Of a stretch of DNA of 64,000 bases, positions 17,297 through 25,708 are shown in pieces. This DNA comes from Rhizobium leguminosarum bv. viciae USDA 2370 (GTDB lineage Bacteria; Pseudomonadota; Alphaproteobacteria; Rhizobiales; Rhizobiaceae). The notes beneath the pieces were generated by a model. That model searched no databases and was not told where the DNA came from. It saw only the letters and a program-made list of their open reading frames with translations. Positions within the stretch are counted from its first letter, which is position 1. Every line of letters starts with the position of its first letter. The stretch spans positions 213,357 through 277,356 of the forward strand of contig NZ_MRDL01000037.1 of the NCBI RefSeq assembly GCF_002008365.1, written 5' to 3'. A program made the position numbers and the translations under genes.

Positions 17297-17881
17297 TTAG
17301 GCACCTATCGTTGAAGCAATTGCGGCAGCGACCGCCTCGACGTCCTGCCTGGCGTCGATCCGGCGCAGAAGTCTGCGCTGCTCATAAAAGGGCCCCAACT
17401 GCACCGTTGCGCGGATAAACTCCCCTACCCTTCGCCTCAGCACGTCCGCATTGTCATCTGAGCGGCTGCTTCCTTCAGCCTCCCGTAACCGCTCCGCCCG
17501 CGTCTTGATGCGAGCTTCAAGCAGCTCGAGAGGAATGTCGAAGAGTATGACGTGATCCAATGGCAGATTTTTCTCGGCAAGATATGCCTCTAGCGCGCTT
17601 GCTTGTGCAACTGTCCGCGGAAAGCCATCGAGGATGTAGCCAGCCCGGCCGGCAGCAATTTCAAGGCCTTCTTCCACGAGACCTATGACCACCTCGTCCG
17701 GCACGAGCCCGCCCGAATCGACGGCGGCTTTCGCCTGAACGCCGAGTGCGCTTTGTGCCTTGATCGCGTCGCGAAGCAGATCACCGGTCGAGATGTGCAA
17801 CAGGCCTCGCTCCCGTATAAGCCGTTCGGCCTGGGTCCCTTTCCCAGCGCCGGGAGGTCCAATGAACACAAGTCTCGTCAT
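17297..17881 (-). CDS. adk: Adenylate kinase (short form)
   Basis: This 194-residue enzyme interconverts AMP + ATP and two ADP. The P-loop GPPGAGKGTQ lies at residues 8-17, followed by HISTGDLLRDAI, the AMP site YILDGFPRTVAQ, and the LID arginines (KTRAERLREAE, NADVLRRRVGEF). It lacks the zinc-type long LID, as in other short alphaproteobacterial enzymes. It is surrounded by catabolic genes, 3 bases after the aldehyde dehydrogenase stop, so it is a pathway-dedicated second copy rather than the housekeeping gene that normally sits with ribosomal genes. The likely purpose is to recycle AMP made by the acyl-CoA synthetase in the same operon. Confidence 0.93.
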   Translation of the reverse strand: MTRLVFIGPPGAGKGTQAERLIRERGLLHISTGDLLRDAIKAQSALGVQAKAAVDSGGLVPDEVVIGLVEEGLEIAAGRAGYILDGFPRTVAQASALEAYLAEKNLPLDHVILFDIPLELLEARIKTRAERLREAEGSSRSDDNADVLRRRVGEFIRATVQLGPFYEQRRLLRRIDARQDVEAVAAAIASTIGA

Positions 17882-17884
17882 TCT

Positions 17885-19342
17885 TCAGACTCCCATGCAC
17901 AGATATTTGATCTCGAGATAGTCATCCATTCCGTACTTGGACCCCTCGCGACCGTTTCCGCTTTCCTTCACGCCACCGAACGGCGCGACCTCGGTCGAGA
18001 TCAGCCCTTCGTTGATGCCGACGATGCCGGCCTCAAGCGCCTCTGCGACCCGCCAGATCCTGGAAATGTCACGGCCGTAGAAATAGGCGGCAAGCCCGAA
18101 TTGAGTTTTGTTGGCAAGCTCGATTGCTTCGCTTTCGGTTTCGAAACGGAAGATCGGCGCAACCGGCCCGAAAATCTCCTCGCCGAAAATTTGGGATTTT
18201 GGCGAGACGTCGGCGATCACCGTCGGCTGGTAGAAGCTGTGCCCAAGCGCATGCCGGCCGCCGCCCGCAACCACCCTGCCGCCGTGGCTGAGGGCGTCCG
18301 AAACAAGCTCCTCGACCTTTGCGACCGCCTTCTCGTCGATCAGCGGGCCGATCTGCACACCGGGCGCAAATCCATTCCCCACGCTCAATTGGGATACAGC
18401 GTCCGATAACTGGGCTACGAAAGTGTCGTAAATGCCGCTCTGGACGAGGAAGCGGTTGGCGCAGACGCAAGTCTGACCGGCGTTGCGGTATTTCGAGGCG
18501 ATCGCGCCTTTGACGGCGGCTTCCACGTCGGCGTCGTCGAACACGATGAAGGGCGCGTTTCCACCAAGCTCCATCGAGGTCCGCTTCACGGTTGCCGCGC
18601 ACTGGACCATCAGCACCTTGCCAATTTCCGTCGAACCGGTGAAGCTGAGCTTGCGAACGGCTGGGTTGGACGTCAGTTCGGCGCCGATGTCACCGGCCGA
18701 CCCCGTCACGCAGGAAAGCACGCCCTTCGGTACGCCTGCACGTTCCGCCAGAACGCAGAGAGCAAGCGCCGAAAGCGGCGTCTGGCTCGCCGGCTTGATG
18801 ATCATGGTGCAGCCTGCCGCCAGAGCTGGCCCGACTTTCCGAGTGATCATCGCTGCCGGGAAATTCCATGGCGTGATCGCCGCGCAAACCCCGATCGGCT
18901 GTTTGATGACGACGATGCGCTTGTCGGACGTCGGAGCCGGAATAGTGTCGCCGTAGACACGCTTGGCCTCTTCGCCAAACCATTCGATGTACGATGCCGC
19001 ATAGGCGATCTCGCCGCGGGCCTCAGGCAGCGGCTTGCCCTGCTCGGCCGTCATGATGGCGGCAAGGTCGTCCTGGTTCTCGATCAGAAGCTCGAACCAT
19101 TTCCGCAGGACGGCAGCGCGTTGCTTGCCGGAAAGCGCCTTCCATCCGGACTGCGCTTGTTGGGCGCTCTCGATGGCGCGCTGCGTTTCACCGGCCCCCA
19201 TTCGGGGAACGTTTGCAACAACGGAACCGTCTGCGGGATTGGTGACAACGATCACCCTGCCGTCGTCGGCGTCGCGCCATTCTCCGCCGATGAAGCACTG
19301 GCTGCGCAGCAGCGATGGATCCTTGAGAGTGGGAACTGCCAT
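17885..19342 (-). CDS. gabD: NAD(P)-dependent succinate-semialdehyde dehydrogenase family
   Basis: An aldehyde dehydrogenase of about 485 residues. It has the catalytic cysteine in AGQTCVCANR, the general base glutamate in SMELGGNAPFIVF, the NAD-binding TPWNFPAAM and LSFTGSTEIGK, and a C-terminal NEGLISTEVAPFGGVKESGNGREG typical of GabD-type semialdehyde dehydrogenases. The ATG at 19342 (AAGGA upstream) gives MAVPTL; an in-frame start at 19363 would add seven residues. With the adjacent Fe-alcohol dehydrogenase it could oxidise a hydroxyacid to a dicarboxylate by way of the semialdehyde, as BlcB and BlcA do for 4-hydroxybutyrate. Confidence 0.9.
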   Translation of the reverse strand: MAVPTLKDPSLLRSQCFIGGEWRDADDGRVIVVTNPADGSVVANVPRMGAGETQRAIESAQQAQSGWKALSGKQRAAVLRKWFELLIENQDDLAAIMTAEQGKPLPEARGEIAYAASYIEWFGEEAKRVYGDTIPAPTSDKRIVVIKQPIGVCAAITPWNFPAAMITRKVGPALAAGCTMIIKPASQTPLSALALCVLAERAGVPKGVLSCVTGSAGDIGAELTSNPAVRKLSFTGSTEIGKVLMVQCAATVKRTSMELGGNAPFIVFDDADVEAAVKGAIASKYRNAGQTCVCANRFLVQSGIYDTFVAQLSDAVSQLSVGNGFAPGVQIGPLIDEKAVAKVEELVSDALSHGGRVVAGGGRHALGHSFYQPTVIADVSPKSQIFGEEIFGPVAPIFRFETESEAIELANKTQFGLAAYFYGRDISRIWRVAEALEAGIVGINEGLISTEVAPFGGVKESGNGREGSKYGMDDYLEIKYLCMGV

Positions 19343-19366
19343 GGGGTTATCCTTGTTAAACAAAAG

Positions 19367-19810
19367 TCATGCTTCGACCAGAAGCGGCTCAAGCAGCGCC
19401 CTGGCCTTGTCGCCGAACGGAACCGGTCGGCGCGACAGGCGATCGACGTTGACATGGATGAAAAAACCTTCGGCTGCGGCCACGTCTTCATCGTTACGGA
19501 ACAGGCCGATCTCGTAGCGAACCGACGAACTGCCTAGCCTCGCCACCCGAATGCCTGCCGTCACCTGATCGGGAAAGGTCATCTCGGCATGATAACGGCA
19601 GCCGGTCTCGACAACGAGAAACACCTCGGTGCCAGCCTTGATGTCGAGCACGCCGTTTTTGATGAGAAAGGCATTCACCGCGGTATCGAAGAGCGTGTAA
19701 TGCACCACGTTGTTCATGTGCCCGTAGGTGTCGTTGTCCGACCAGCGTAGGCCGGTCGTGCGGAACACCTTGTAATCAGATCGTCGTGAGGGAGTTTCGC
19801 GCTTCGCCAT
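19367..19810 (-). CDS. Hotdog-fold acyl-CoA thioesterase (YbgC/4HBT type)
   Basis: A 147-residue single-hotdog protein with the active-site motif LRWSDNDTYGHMNNVVHYT, in which the aspartate is the usual catalytic residue of 4-hydroxybenzoyl-CoA-type thioesterases. It hydrolyses a CoA ester to acid and CoA. Its ATG overlaps the stop of the upstream Fe-alcohol dehydrogenase by one base. Its presence beside an acyl-CoA synthetase and a crotonase suggests that the pathway makes a CoA ester and then releases it. Confidence 0.88.
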   Translation of the reverse strand: MAKRETPSRRSDYKVFRTTGLRWSDNDTYGHMNNVVHYTLFDTAVNAFLIKNGVLDIKAGTEVFLVVETGCRYHAEMTFPDQVTAGIRVARLGSSSVRYEIGLFRNDEDVAAAEGFFIHVNVDRLSRRPVPFGDKARALLEPLLVEA

Positions 19811-20970
19811 TACCAGGCCGCCCTATATATCGAGAGCGCATCCCTCTCGCTCACCTCGCGGGGGTTGTTGACGAGGAGGCGCGTCTGCTTCATGGCGTCG
19901 CGCGCCATGACCGCAAGGTGCTCCTCGCCGATGCCGACGTCGCGAAGCCGTGACTGAAGCCCGAGCTTTTCCGACAGTCCGGCGAGCCTCTCGATGAAGG
20001 CGGCGCAGCGTCCCTCATCCTCCCGTTCCGACACAAGATCCGGAAAGGCATCAGCGGCGATTTCCGCGTAAACCGATGCGGCATCGGGTGCGTTGAACCG
20101 CAGAACATGCGGAAGAACCAATGCGTTGGATAGGCCATGGGGGATATGGAAGGTCCCACCGATCGGATAAGCCAGCGCATGCACGGCGGCGACTGGGGAG
20201 TTCGCGAAGGCCTGCCCGGCAAGCATCGAGCCAAGCAGCATCGCACCGCGCGCGGCGCGGTCTTGACCGTCGAACACGGCCTTCTCGATATTCGCGCCCA
20301 GCAGCTGAAGCGCTTGGCGCGCCAGCATCTTCGACAAAGGATTGTTGTTGGCGCTTTTCGAGGCATAGGATTCGATCGCGTGCACCATGGCGTCGATGCC
20401 GGTAGCCGCCGTGATATGGGCTGGAAGGCCGATCGTCAGATCGGCATCAAGGATCGCGATATCGGGCAGGATGATCGGCGACGATATCCCGCGCTTCTCG
20501 CCTCCGCCGACGGTGATGATCGAAACTGATGTGACCTCAGATCCGGTCCCAGCAGTGGTCGGCACAAGCACCAGCGGCAGGCGAGGCCCCTTCGCGTTGC
20601 CGACACCCCAGGCCTCGTCGATATTCTCGCCCGATCCACAGAGAAGAGCCACGACCTTGGCAACGTCAAGTGAAGACCCGCCGCCGAAACCGATAATGCC
20701 GGTAACACCCGTTGGCCTCGCCATGTCCGATGCCGCCATCACGGTCGCAAGAGACGGATCGGCTTCGACACTGTCGAACACGGTCACCTCGATACCCGAG
20801 GCTGCAAGCGAGGCCAGAGCCGGATCGCAAAGCCCGAGCCCGCGCAGACCGGCGTCGGTCACGAACAGGATGCGCTCGCCCAGCTTCTTCTTGACGATGT
20901 CGCCGATGCCGGCGGCCGCGCCCGTCCGGAAAACGATCTGCGGGGTCGTGTTGAATATGAAAGGGTTCAT
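19810..20970 (-). CDS. Iron-containing (group III) alcohol dehydrogenase
   Basis: An NAD-dependent enzyme of about 386 residues. The nucleotide motif is GIIGFGGGSSLDVAKVVAL, followed by PTTAGTGSEVTSVSII. The metal site has an aspartate and histidine in GIDAMVHAIESY and two histidines in HALAYPIGGTFHIPHGLSNA. The ATG at 20970 is preceded by GGAGAACGGC; an earlier in-frame start at 20997 would overlap the synthetase stop. Relatives include 4-hydroxybutyrate, lactaldehyde and maleylacetate reductases. The neighbouring semialdehyde dehydrogenase favours a 4-hydroxybutyrate-like substrate. Confidence 0.9.
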   Translation of the reverse strand: MNPFIFNTTPQIVFRTGAAAGIGDIVKKKLGERILFVTDAGLRGLGLCDPALASLAASGIEVTVFDSVEADPSLATVMAASDMARPTGVTGIIGFGGGSSLDVAKVVALLCGSGENIDEAWGVGNAKGPRLPLVLVPTTAGTGSEVTSVSIITVGGGEKRGISSPIILPDIAILDADLTIGLPAHITAATGIDAMVHAIESYASKSANNNPLSKMLARQALQLLGANIEKAVFDGQDRAARGAMLLGSMLAGQAFANSPVAAVHALAYPIGGTFHIPHGLSNALVLPHVLRFNAPDAASVYAEIAADAFPDLVSEREDEGRCAAFIERLAGLSEKLGLQSRLRDVGIGEEHLAVMARDAMKQTRLLVNNPREVSERDALSIYRAAW

Positions 20971-20993
20971 GCCGTTCTCCTGTGTCACTTCCC

Positions 20994-22523
20994 TCACGCA
21001 GCTGGCAGGCTATCGCGCAGCTTCACGCGCAAGATCTTGCCGGATCCGGTTCGAGGTATCTCGTCAACGATGTAGATGCGATCAGGAACCTTGTAGGCAG
21101 ACAGACGCGCCTTGCAGTGGGTAAGAAGGGCCGCCTCATCGAATGCCTCGCCATCCTTTAGAACCACACAAGCCACCGGAACCTCGCCCAACATCGCATG
21201 CGGCATGCCGATGACGGCGCAGTCAATGATCGCGTGATTAAGCAGGATCGTCTCCTCGACCTCGGCTGGCGCAATGTTCTGTCCACCGCGAATGATCAAC
21301 TCCTTTAGGCGGCCAGTGATAGTCAGGAAGCCATTCGCATCGGACTTGGCGAGATCGCCTGTGCGGTACCAGCCGTCGACGACGGCCTTCTGGGTTTCCA
21401 GTGGCTTGTTGTGATAGCCCTGCATGAGGTTTGGCCCCTTGCAGATCAGCTCGCCCTCCCTTCCGACCGGAACGTCCAGGCCAGTTTTCGGATCGATCAG
21501 GCGGACCGTCAGGCCCGGAAGTGGCAGGCCACAGGAGCCAGAGACGCGGCAGCGCCCGGGCCAATTCATGGTTACCATCGTGGAAGTCTCGGTAATTCCG
21601 TAACCATCGAGGAGCGCGACGCCGAAGAATTCCTCGAAGTCGTTGTTCAGCGTCCCTGGAAGGATGGCACCTGCAGACACGCAAAGCCTCACCGACGACA
21701 GCAGTTTCTCGCCGCTTGTCTGGCATGCTGAGAGGAAATAGTGGAACACGGTCGGCACGCCGGGCATAAACGTGAAGCGTCCCGACCGCAGCAGTTCAGT
21801 CGCTTGCCTGGTGGAGAATTTCTCCATGATGTACTCGCTGGCACCGGTCGCTATGATGGAGAGGACCGCGATGTTCAGCGCATAGGAATGATAGAGCGGG
21901 AGCGTATTAAGGACGACATCGTTCTCGTTCATTCCCGCGATGGGCGCCCAGCAGGCGGCCGTGACCCACAGCATGGATCGCGTCGATAAAAGCACGCCCT
22001 TCGGCTGCCCGGTCGTTCCCGACGTATATACAATATAGGCCGGACGATCTACATCCAGATCGTCCTCGAAAGCGGAGGAATGCGGCGGCTCCATCTCAAA
22101 CAATCCGGAAGCCGGGTCCGCCTCGATCACAAAGACGGGCCGATCGAGCTGCGACAAGACTGCCTCCGCCATCGAGCGCTTCTCCGGCAGGGCAACGACC
22201 ATCGTACATGCGGCGTCGGTGATACGGTACTCAAGCTCGGCCTGGGTAGATTCGATGCTTACCGGGACGCAAACGCCGCCGGCGCGCACGACGGCGAGGC
22301 AGGCGACCACCCAGCTGACGGAGTTCGGCAGGAAGACCGCAACAGCCTGTCCCTTCCTAAGTCCGCCAGCGACGAGGCGGGAAGCCAGAGCCCCCGTCTC
22401 CGCATCGAGCTGCGGATAGGAAACCGACCGCATGCTGTCCTCGAACGCCATTTTTTCTGGATACAGGCGCACATTCCGCTGAAGTATTTCTCCGACGGGC
22501 GCGATCAGATCGTAATGTATCAT
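20994..22523 (-). CDS. AMP-forming acyl-CoA synthetase/ligase
   Basis: An adenylating enzyme of about 509 residues that activates a carboxylic acid to acyl-AMP and then acyl-CoA. The P-loop is YIVYTSGTTGQPKGVLLS. The motifs LLDGYGITETSTMVTM, DGWYRTGDLAK and the C-terminal lysine region PRTGSGKILRVKLRD are present. The ATG at 22523 has GGGAGGAG upstream. It uses ATP and releases AMP, which explains the adenylate kinase in the same operon. The acid substrate is not predictable from sequence. Confidence 0.9.
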   Translation of the reverse strand: MIHYDLIAPVGEILQRNVRLYPEKMAFEDSMRSVSYPQLDAETGALASRLVAGGLRKGQAVAVFLPNSVSWVVACLAVVRAGGVCVPVSIESTQAELEYRITDAACTMVVALPEKRSMAEAVLSQLDRPVFVIEADPASGLFEMEPPHSSAFEDDLDVDRPAYIVYTSGTTGQPKGVLLSTRSMLWVTAACWAPIAGMNENDVVLNTLPLYHSYALNIAVLSIIATGASEYIMEKFSTRQATELLRSGRFTFMPGVPTVFHYFLSACQTSGEKLLSSVRLCVSAGAILPGTLNNDFEEFFGVALLDGYGITETSTMVTMNWPGRCRVSGSCGLPLPGLTVRLIDPKTGLDVPVGREGELICKGPNLMQGYHNKPLETQKAVVDGWYRTGDLAKSDANGFLTITGRLKELIIRGGQNIAPAEVEETILLNHAIIDCAVIGMPHAMLGEVPVACVVLKDGEAFDEAALLTHCKARLSAYKVPDRIYIVDEIPRTGSGKILRVKLRDSLPAA

Positions 22524-22546
22524 CTTGGCTCCTCCCAATCCTCCCG

Positions 22547-23302
22547 TTAGACCATGCAAAAGCCGCCGTTCACACTGATCACCTGCCCGGTCACCCAGGA
22601 CGATGCTTCCGAAGCAAGGAAGGTGACCATGGGGGCGATATCGTCCGGCCTGCCGATGCGGCGCAACGGGTAGGCTTTGACGATCTTCTCGCGGTTTTTC
22701 TCGAGGAATTCCGGGTCCGAATGCGAGGTCTCGATCAGGCCGAGCGAGACCGTATTGACGGTGACGTTGTTGCGACCGAATTCACGGGCAAGCGACTTGC
22801 CGAGCGCAATCGTGCCACCCCGCGCCGCGGCGGCAAGCGCAAGGTTGGCTTCGCCGATGCGGGAACTGTCGCCGACGAGATTGATAATGCGCCCGGAGTT
22901 CTGCGCGATCATCAGCGGTGCCACTTCATGACAACAATTGATCGCACCGTAAAGGCACACGTCGATCTGCTGCTTCCAGTCTTGTGGGGTCGAGTCTACG
23001 AACCGTTGGTACTTCACATAGCCCGCATTGTTGACGAGAATGTCGACCGTGCCGAAATCGGCCTTGACGGCGGCGACCATCGCCCTGACCTGGGCATTGT
23101 CGCTGATGTCCGCCTGGTAGGCCTTTGCCTTGCCACCACCGGCTTCGATTGATGTGACGACGGCCTCGGCTTCATCCCTGGAACGGCTGTAGTTCACCGC
23201 GACGATGGCGCCTTCGCCAGCGAGCGCGTGTGCGATATCGCCTCCGACATCCCGGCCGCCGCCCGTGACCAACGCCACCTTGCCCTTGAGATTGGTCTCC
23301 AT
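22547..23302 (-). CDS. SDR-family protein lacking the catalytic Tyr/Lys pair
   Basis: A 251-residue short-chain dehydrogenase/reductase fold. The NAD(P) motif is TGGGRDVG at residues 13-20, with NNAG at 91-94 and a serine pair at 146-147. The usual YxxxK is replaced: the tyrosine position is A157 and the lysine position is R161, within the string LALAAAARGG. I checked this on the nucleotides, and the frame is intact on both sides. The C-terminal half (GRPDDIAPMVTFLASEAS, TGQVISVNGGF) is otherwise normal. It may be catalytically inactive, have a shifted proton donor, or play a structural role. It lies in the operon between the crotonase and the synthetase. Confidence 0.88.
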   Translation of the reverse strand: METNLKGKVALVTGGGRDVGGDIAHALAGEGAIVAVNYSRSRDEAEAVVTSIEAGGGKAKAYQADISDNAQVRAMVAAVKADFGTVDILVNNAGYVKYQRFVDSTPQDWKQQIDVCLYGAINCCHEVAPLMIAQNSGRIINLVGDSSRIGEANLALAAAARGGTIALGKSLAREFGRNNVTVNTVSLGLIETSHSDPEFLEKNREKIVKAYPLRRIGRPDDIAPMVTFLASEASSWVTGQVISVNGGFCMV

Positions 23303-23368
23303 TGCATAGTCTCCTTGATACTTGAATGTTTGCCTTCGCGGCGAATTGGTGAACGGGGCGAAAATACC

Positions 23369-24136
23369 TCAGCGACCCAGGAACCGCGGCGAGCGCTTCT
23401 CGCCAAACGCCTTGCGTCCTTCGGCGTAGTCGTGACTTGAACTCGCCTTGTCGATCAGTGTTTCCGCCTCGACAAGGTCGAGATCCCCCCGGGCACAGCC
23501 GTTGAGGATGAACTTGGCACCCCTGATCGTTAGAGGAGCGTTGGCGGCCATGGCATTGGCGCGTTCCAGAGCCGCAGCGTGCGCATCCGCTGCAAGCTGG
23601 TCGATGAAACCGGTGGCAAGCGCGTCGCGCGCGGTGAATCGACTTGCCGAGTATAGAATTCGTTTTGCCTCGCTGACGCCGACGAGCGAAAACAGTTTGC
23701 GGGTCGCGGAGACGCCATAGACGATCGACAGGCGGGCGGCGGGAATGCCGAAGGTGGCACTCTCTTCCGCGATGCGAAAATCGCACGACATGGCCAGATG
23801 TGCAGCACCGCCCAGGCAATAACCGCGCACAACCGCAACCGTGGGCTTGGAGACCTCGTAGATGGCGTCACCCGCCGCATCGACGGCGACCTCGTAGCGT
23901 GTGCTTTCCTCCACGCCCCCCCGCACCGTCTCGAACTCGCTGATATCAGCGCCGGCAGAAAAATCGCTTCCCGCACCCATCAACAGAATAGCGCGAATAT
24001 CCGTATCACCGTCAAACTGACGAAATAGCTCCGCAAGCTCGCACCACATCGAATAGGTCACAGCGTTGCGCTGCATGGGCCGATTCAGTGTGACGGTGGC
24101 TATACCGTCGGATTTCTCCACTAGAATATCACTCAT
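23369..24136 (-). CDS. Crotonase-fold protein (enoyl-CoA hydratase/isomerase superfamily)
   Basis: A 255-residue crotonase. The oxyanion-hole segments are GAGSDFSAGADISEF (54-68) and RGYCLGGAAHLAMSCDFRI (104-122). The two acidic residues used by true enoyl-CoA hydratases appear absent: the first position is H113 and the second is A133. The reaction is therefore probably not simple hydration; thioester hydrolysis, C-C cleavage or isomerisation are possible in this superfamily. It is the second gene of the operon, 95 bases after the binding protein. Confidence 0.87.
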   Translation of the reverse strand: MSDILVEKSDGIATVTLNRPMQRNAVTYSMWCELAELFRQFDGDTDIRAILLMGAGSDFSAGADISEFETVRGGVEESTRYEVAVDAAGDAIYEVSKPTVAVVRGYCLGGAAHLAMSCDFRIAEESATFGIPAARLSIVYGVSATRKLFSLVGVSEAKRILYSASRFTARDALATGFIDQLAADAHAAALERANAMAANAPLTIRGAKFILNGCARGDLDLVEAETLIDKASSSHDYAEGRKAFGEKRSPRFLGR

Positions 24137-24231
24137 TTCCGCTCTTCTCTTCCCTGCTGACCCCGGACTAGCGGGTCCATGCCATCGCGGTGGGAGTGCC
24201 TAGCGCAAGAAAGCCGGGCACTCCATTTCGT

Positions 24232-25443
24232 TCACTTCTTGACCAGAGGGCATTGGCTCTCGGAAAGCGGGCGGAACGCCTTGTCGCCGGGGATGGTCGT
24301 GACAAGCTTCAAAAGGTCCCATTCGCTCTTGGATTCGGCCGGCGTCTTTACCTGGTAAACGTACATGTCATGCACCATCCGGCCGTCCTCGCGGATCTTG
24401 CCGCCCTTTGCGAAGAAGTCGTTGATCGGCGTCTCCTTCATTTTGCTCATGACCGTCTTTGCGTCCGTCGTGCCCGCGGCCTTGACAGCTTGCAGGTAGT
24501 GCATGGTCGAGGAATAATCCCCTGCGTCACCCATATGCGGCGGGCGACCAACGCGCGCCTCGAATTTCTTGGCAAAAGCGCGGGTCTCATCGTCGCGGTC
24601 CCAGTAGAACGCGTTCGTCAGGATCATGCCCTGCGCGGTTTCAAGACCGAGCGAATGAACGTCCGTGTCCCAAACGAGCAGGCCGGCAACGGTCTTGCCA
24701 GACGAGGCAAGGCCGAATTCGGAGGCCGATTTAACCGCGTTCACGAAGGTCGTACCGGAACCAGCCAGGGCCACGACATCGGCAGGCGATGCCTGCGCCT
24801 GCAGCATGAAGGCACTGTGGTCGGCAGTCTCAATCGGATAGCGGACGGCGCCGGAAACCGTTCCGCCGTTTGCCTTGACAATCTGGCTCGCATCAGCCTC
24901 GAGCGCATGGCCAAAAGCGTAGTCGGCGGTTAGGAAGTACCAATTCTTCTTGCCTTCCCGGATCAGTTCGTTCGCGGTGCCATTGGCGAGCGCATAGGTA
25001 TCATACGAGTAGTGGATGCTGTTCGGCGTGCAGCCGTCGTTCGTCAAGCGCGATGAACCGGAGCCATTGACGATGGCGATCTTGTTCTCGTCTTTGGCCA
25101 CCTGCGTGACAGCCAGCGCTATGCCGGAATTGATCAGGTTGTTGATCATGGTCACGCCTTGCGACCCATACCATTCGCGCGCCGTGGCGACCGCCACCTC
25201 CGGCTTATTCTGGTGGTCGGCGACGACGACTTCCAACGGACGGTCGAGGACCTTTCCGCCAAAATCCTCGACCGCCATCTTGACGGCGGCAATGGCGCCA
25301 TCGCCGGCCTCGTGCGAAAACTGACCGCTGACGTCAGTCAGGACGCCAATCCGGATCGGCCCTGCATCCTGGGCCTGAACCTGAAAACTCATAGCGCCGA
25401 TAGCCGCGGCGCAAGACAGTAAAACTTGCAGACGATTCATCAT
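24232..25443 (-). CDS. Liv/aromatic-acid type ABC solute-binding protein
   Basis: A periplasmic type-I binding protein of 403 residues with a signal peptide (MMNRLQVLLSCAAAIGAMSF...VQAQD). The mature start IRIGVLTDVSGQFSHEAGDG is typical of the Liv family members that bind aromatic or cyclic acids. GGGAGG lies upstream of the start. It leads the minus-strand operon and is divergent from livGFHM, so receptor and transporter core are on opposite strands under one control region. It probably sets substrate specificity for the whole locus. Confidence 0.9.
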   Translation of the reverse strand: MMNRLQVLLSCAAAIGAMSFQVQAQDAGPIRIGVLTDVSGQFSHEAGDGAIAAVKMAVEDFGGKVLDRPLEVVVADHQNKPEVAVATAREWYGSQGVTMINNLINSGIALAVTQVAKDENKIAIVNGSGSSRLTNDGCTPNSIHYSYDTYALANGTANELIREGKKNWYFLTADYAFGHALEADASQIVKANGGTVSGAVRYPIETADHSAFMLQAQASPADVVALAGSGTTFVNAVKSASEFGLASSGKTVAGLLVWDTDVHSLGLETAQGMILTNAFYWDRDDETRAFAKKFEARVGRPPHMGDAGDYSSTMHYLQAVKAAGTTDAKTVMSKMKETPINDFFAKGGKIREDGRMVHDMYVYQVKTPAESKSEWDLLKLVTTIPGDKAFRPLSESQCPLVKK

Positions 25444-25494
25444 TCCATCCTCCCAGATCCGGCGCCGAAGCTCCTCCGCGAGCGCCGATATTAA

Positions 25495-25512
25495 ACTTGC
25501 GCTATCATACTT
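25495..25512. promoter_or_regulatory. Operator-like site, divergent copy of the CTTGCATTATTAGAC family
   Basis: ACTTGCGCTATCATACTT matches the consensus ACTTGCATTATTAGACTT at 14 of 18 positions. It lies 52 bases upstream of the binding-protein start. Confidence 0.5.
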
Positions 25513-25593
25513 GTAATCGAATAAGCGCTGTTAGAATGCTGCTCCAACACGGGGAGCAAGGCTAAGATAAACAGAGTTTTCAGAGATACGCAA

Positions 25594-25611
25594 GCTTGCA
25601 TTATTAGACTT
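25594..25611. promoter_or_regulatory. Operator-like site CTTGCATTATTAGAC (copy 2)
   Basis: The 15-base core at 25595-25609 is an exact reverse complement of 30008-30022, in front of the Mo-hydroxylase operon. It lies about 100 bases upstream of livG and overlaps a candidate -10 for the leftward operon. Confidence 0.65.
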
Positions 25612-25708
25612 TCTATGTTTTTCTGAAACGGCCTTTTGTGAGGAGAGGCACGTGGCGGTCATCACCCGACGCCACCGGAGGAGAAAATCGAGCAGGTAGG
25701 GAGGCTTC

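Larger units (their letters stand above)
25444..25708. other. Divergent control region between the binding-protein operon and livGFHM
   Basis: About 265 bases without a gene. It contains two copies of the locus-specific operator-like word (25495-25512 and 25594-25611). A possible leftward promoter can be read on the minus strand as TTTCAG-N17-AATAAT, with the -10 inside the second copy. Confidence 0.65.
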
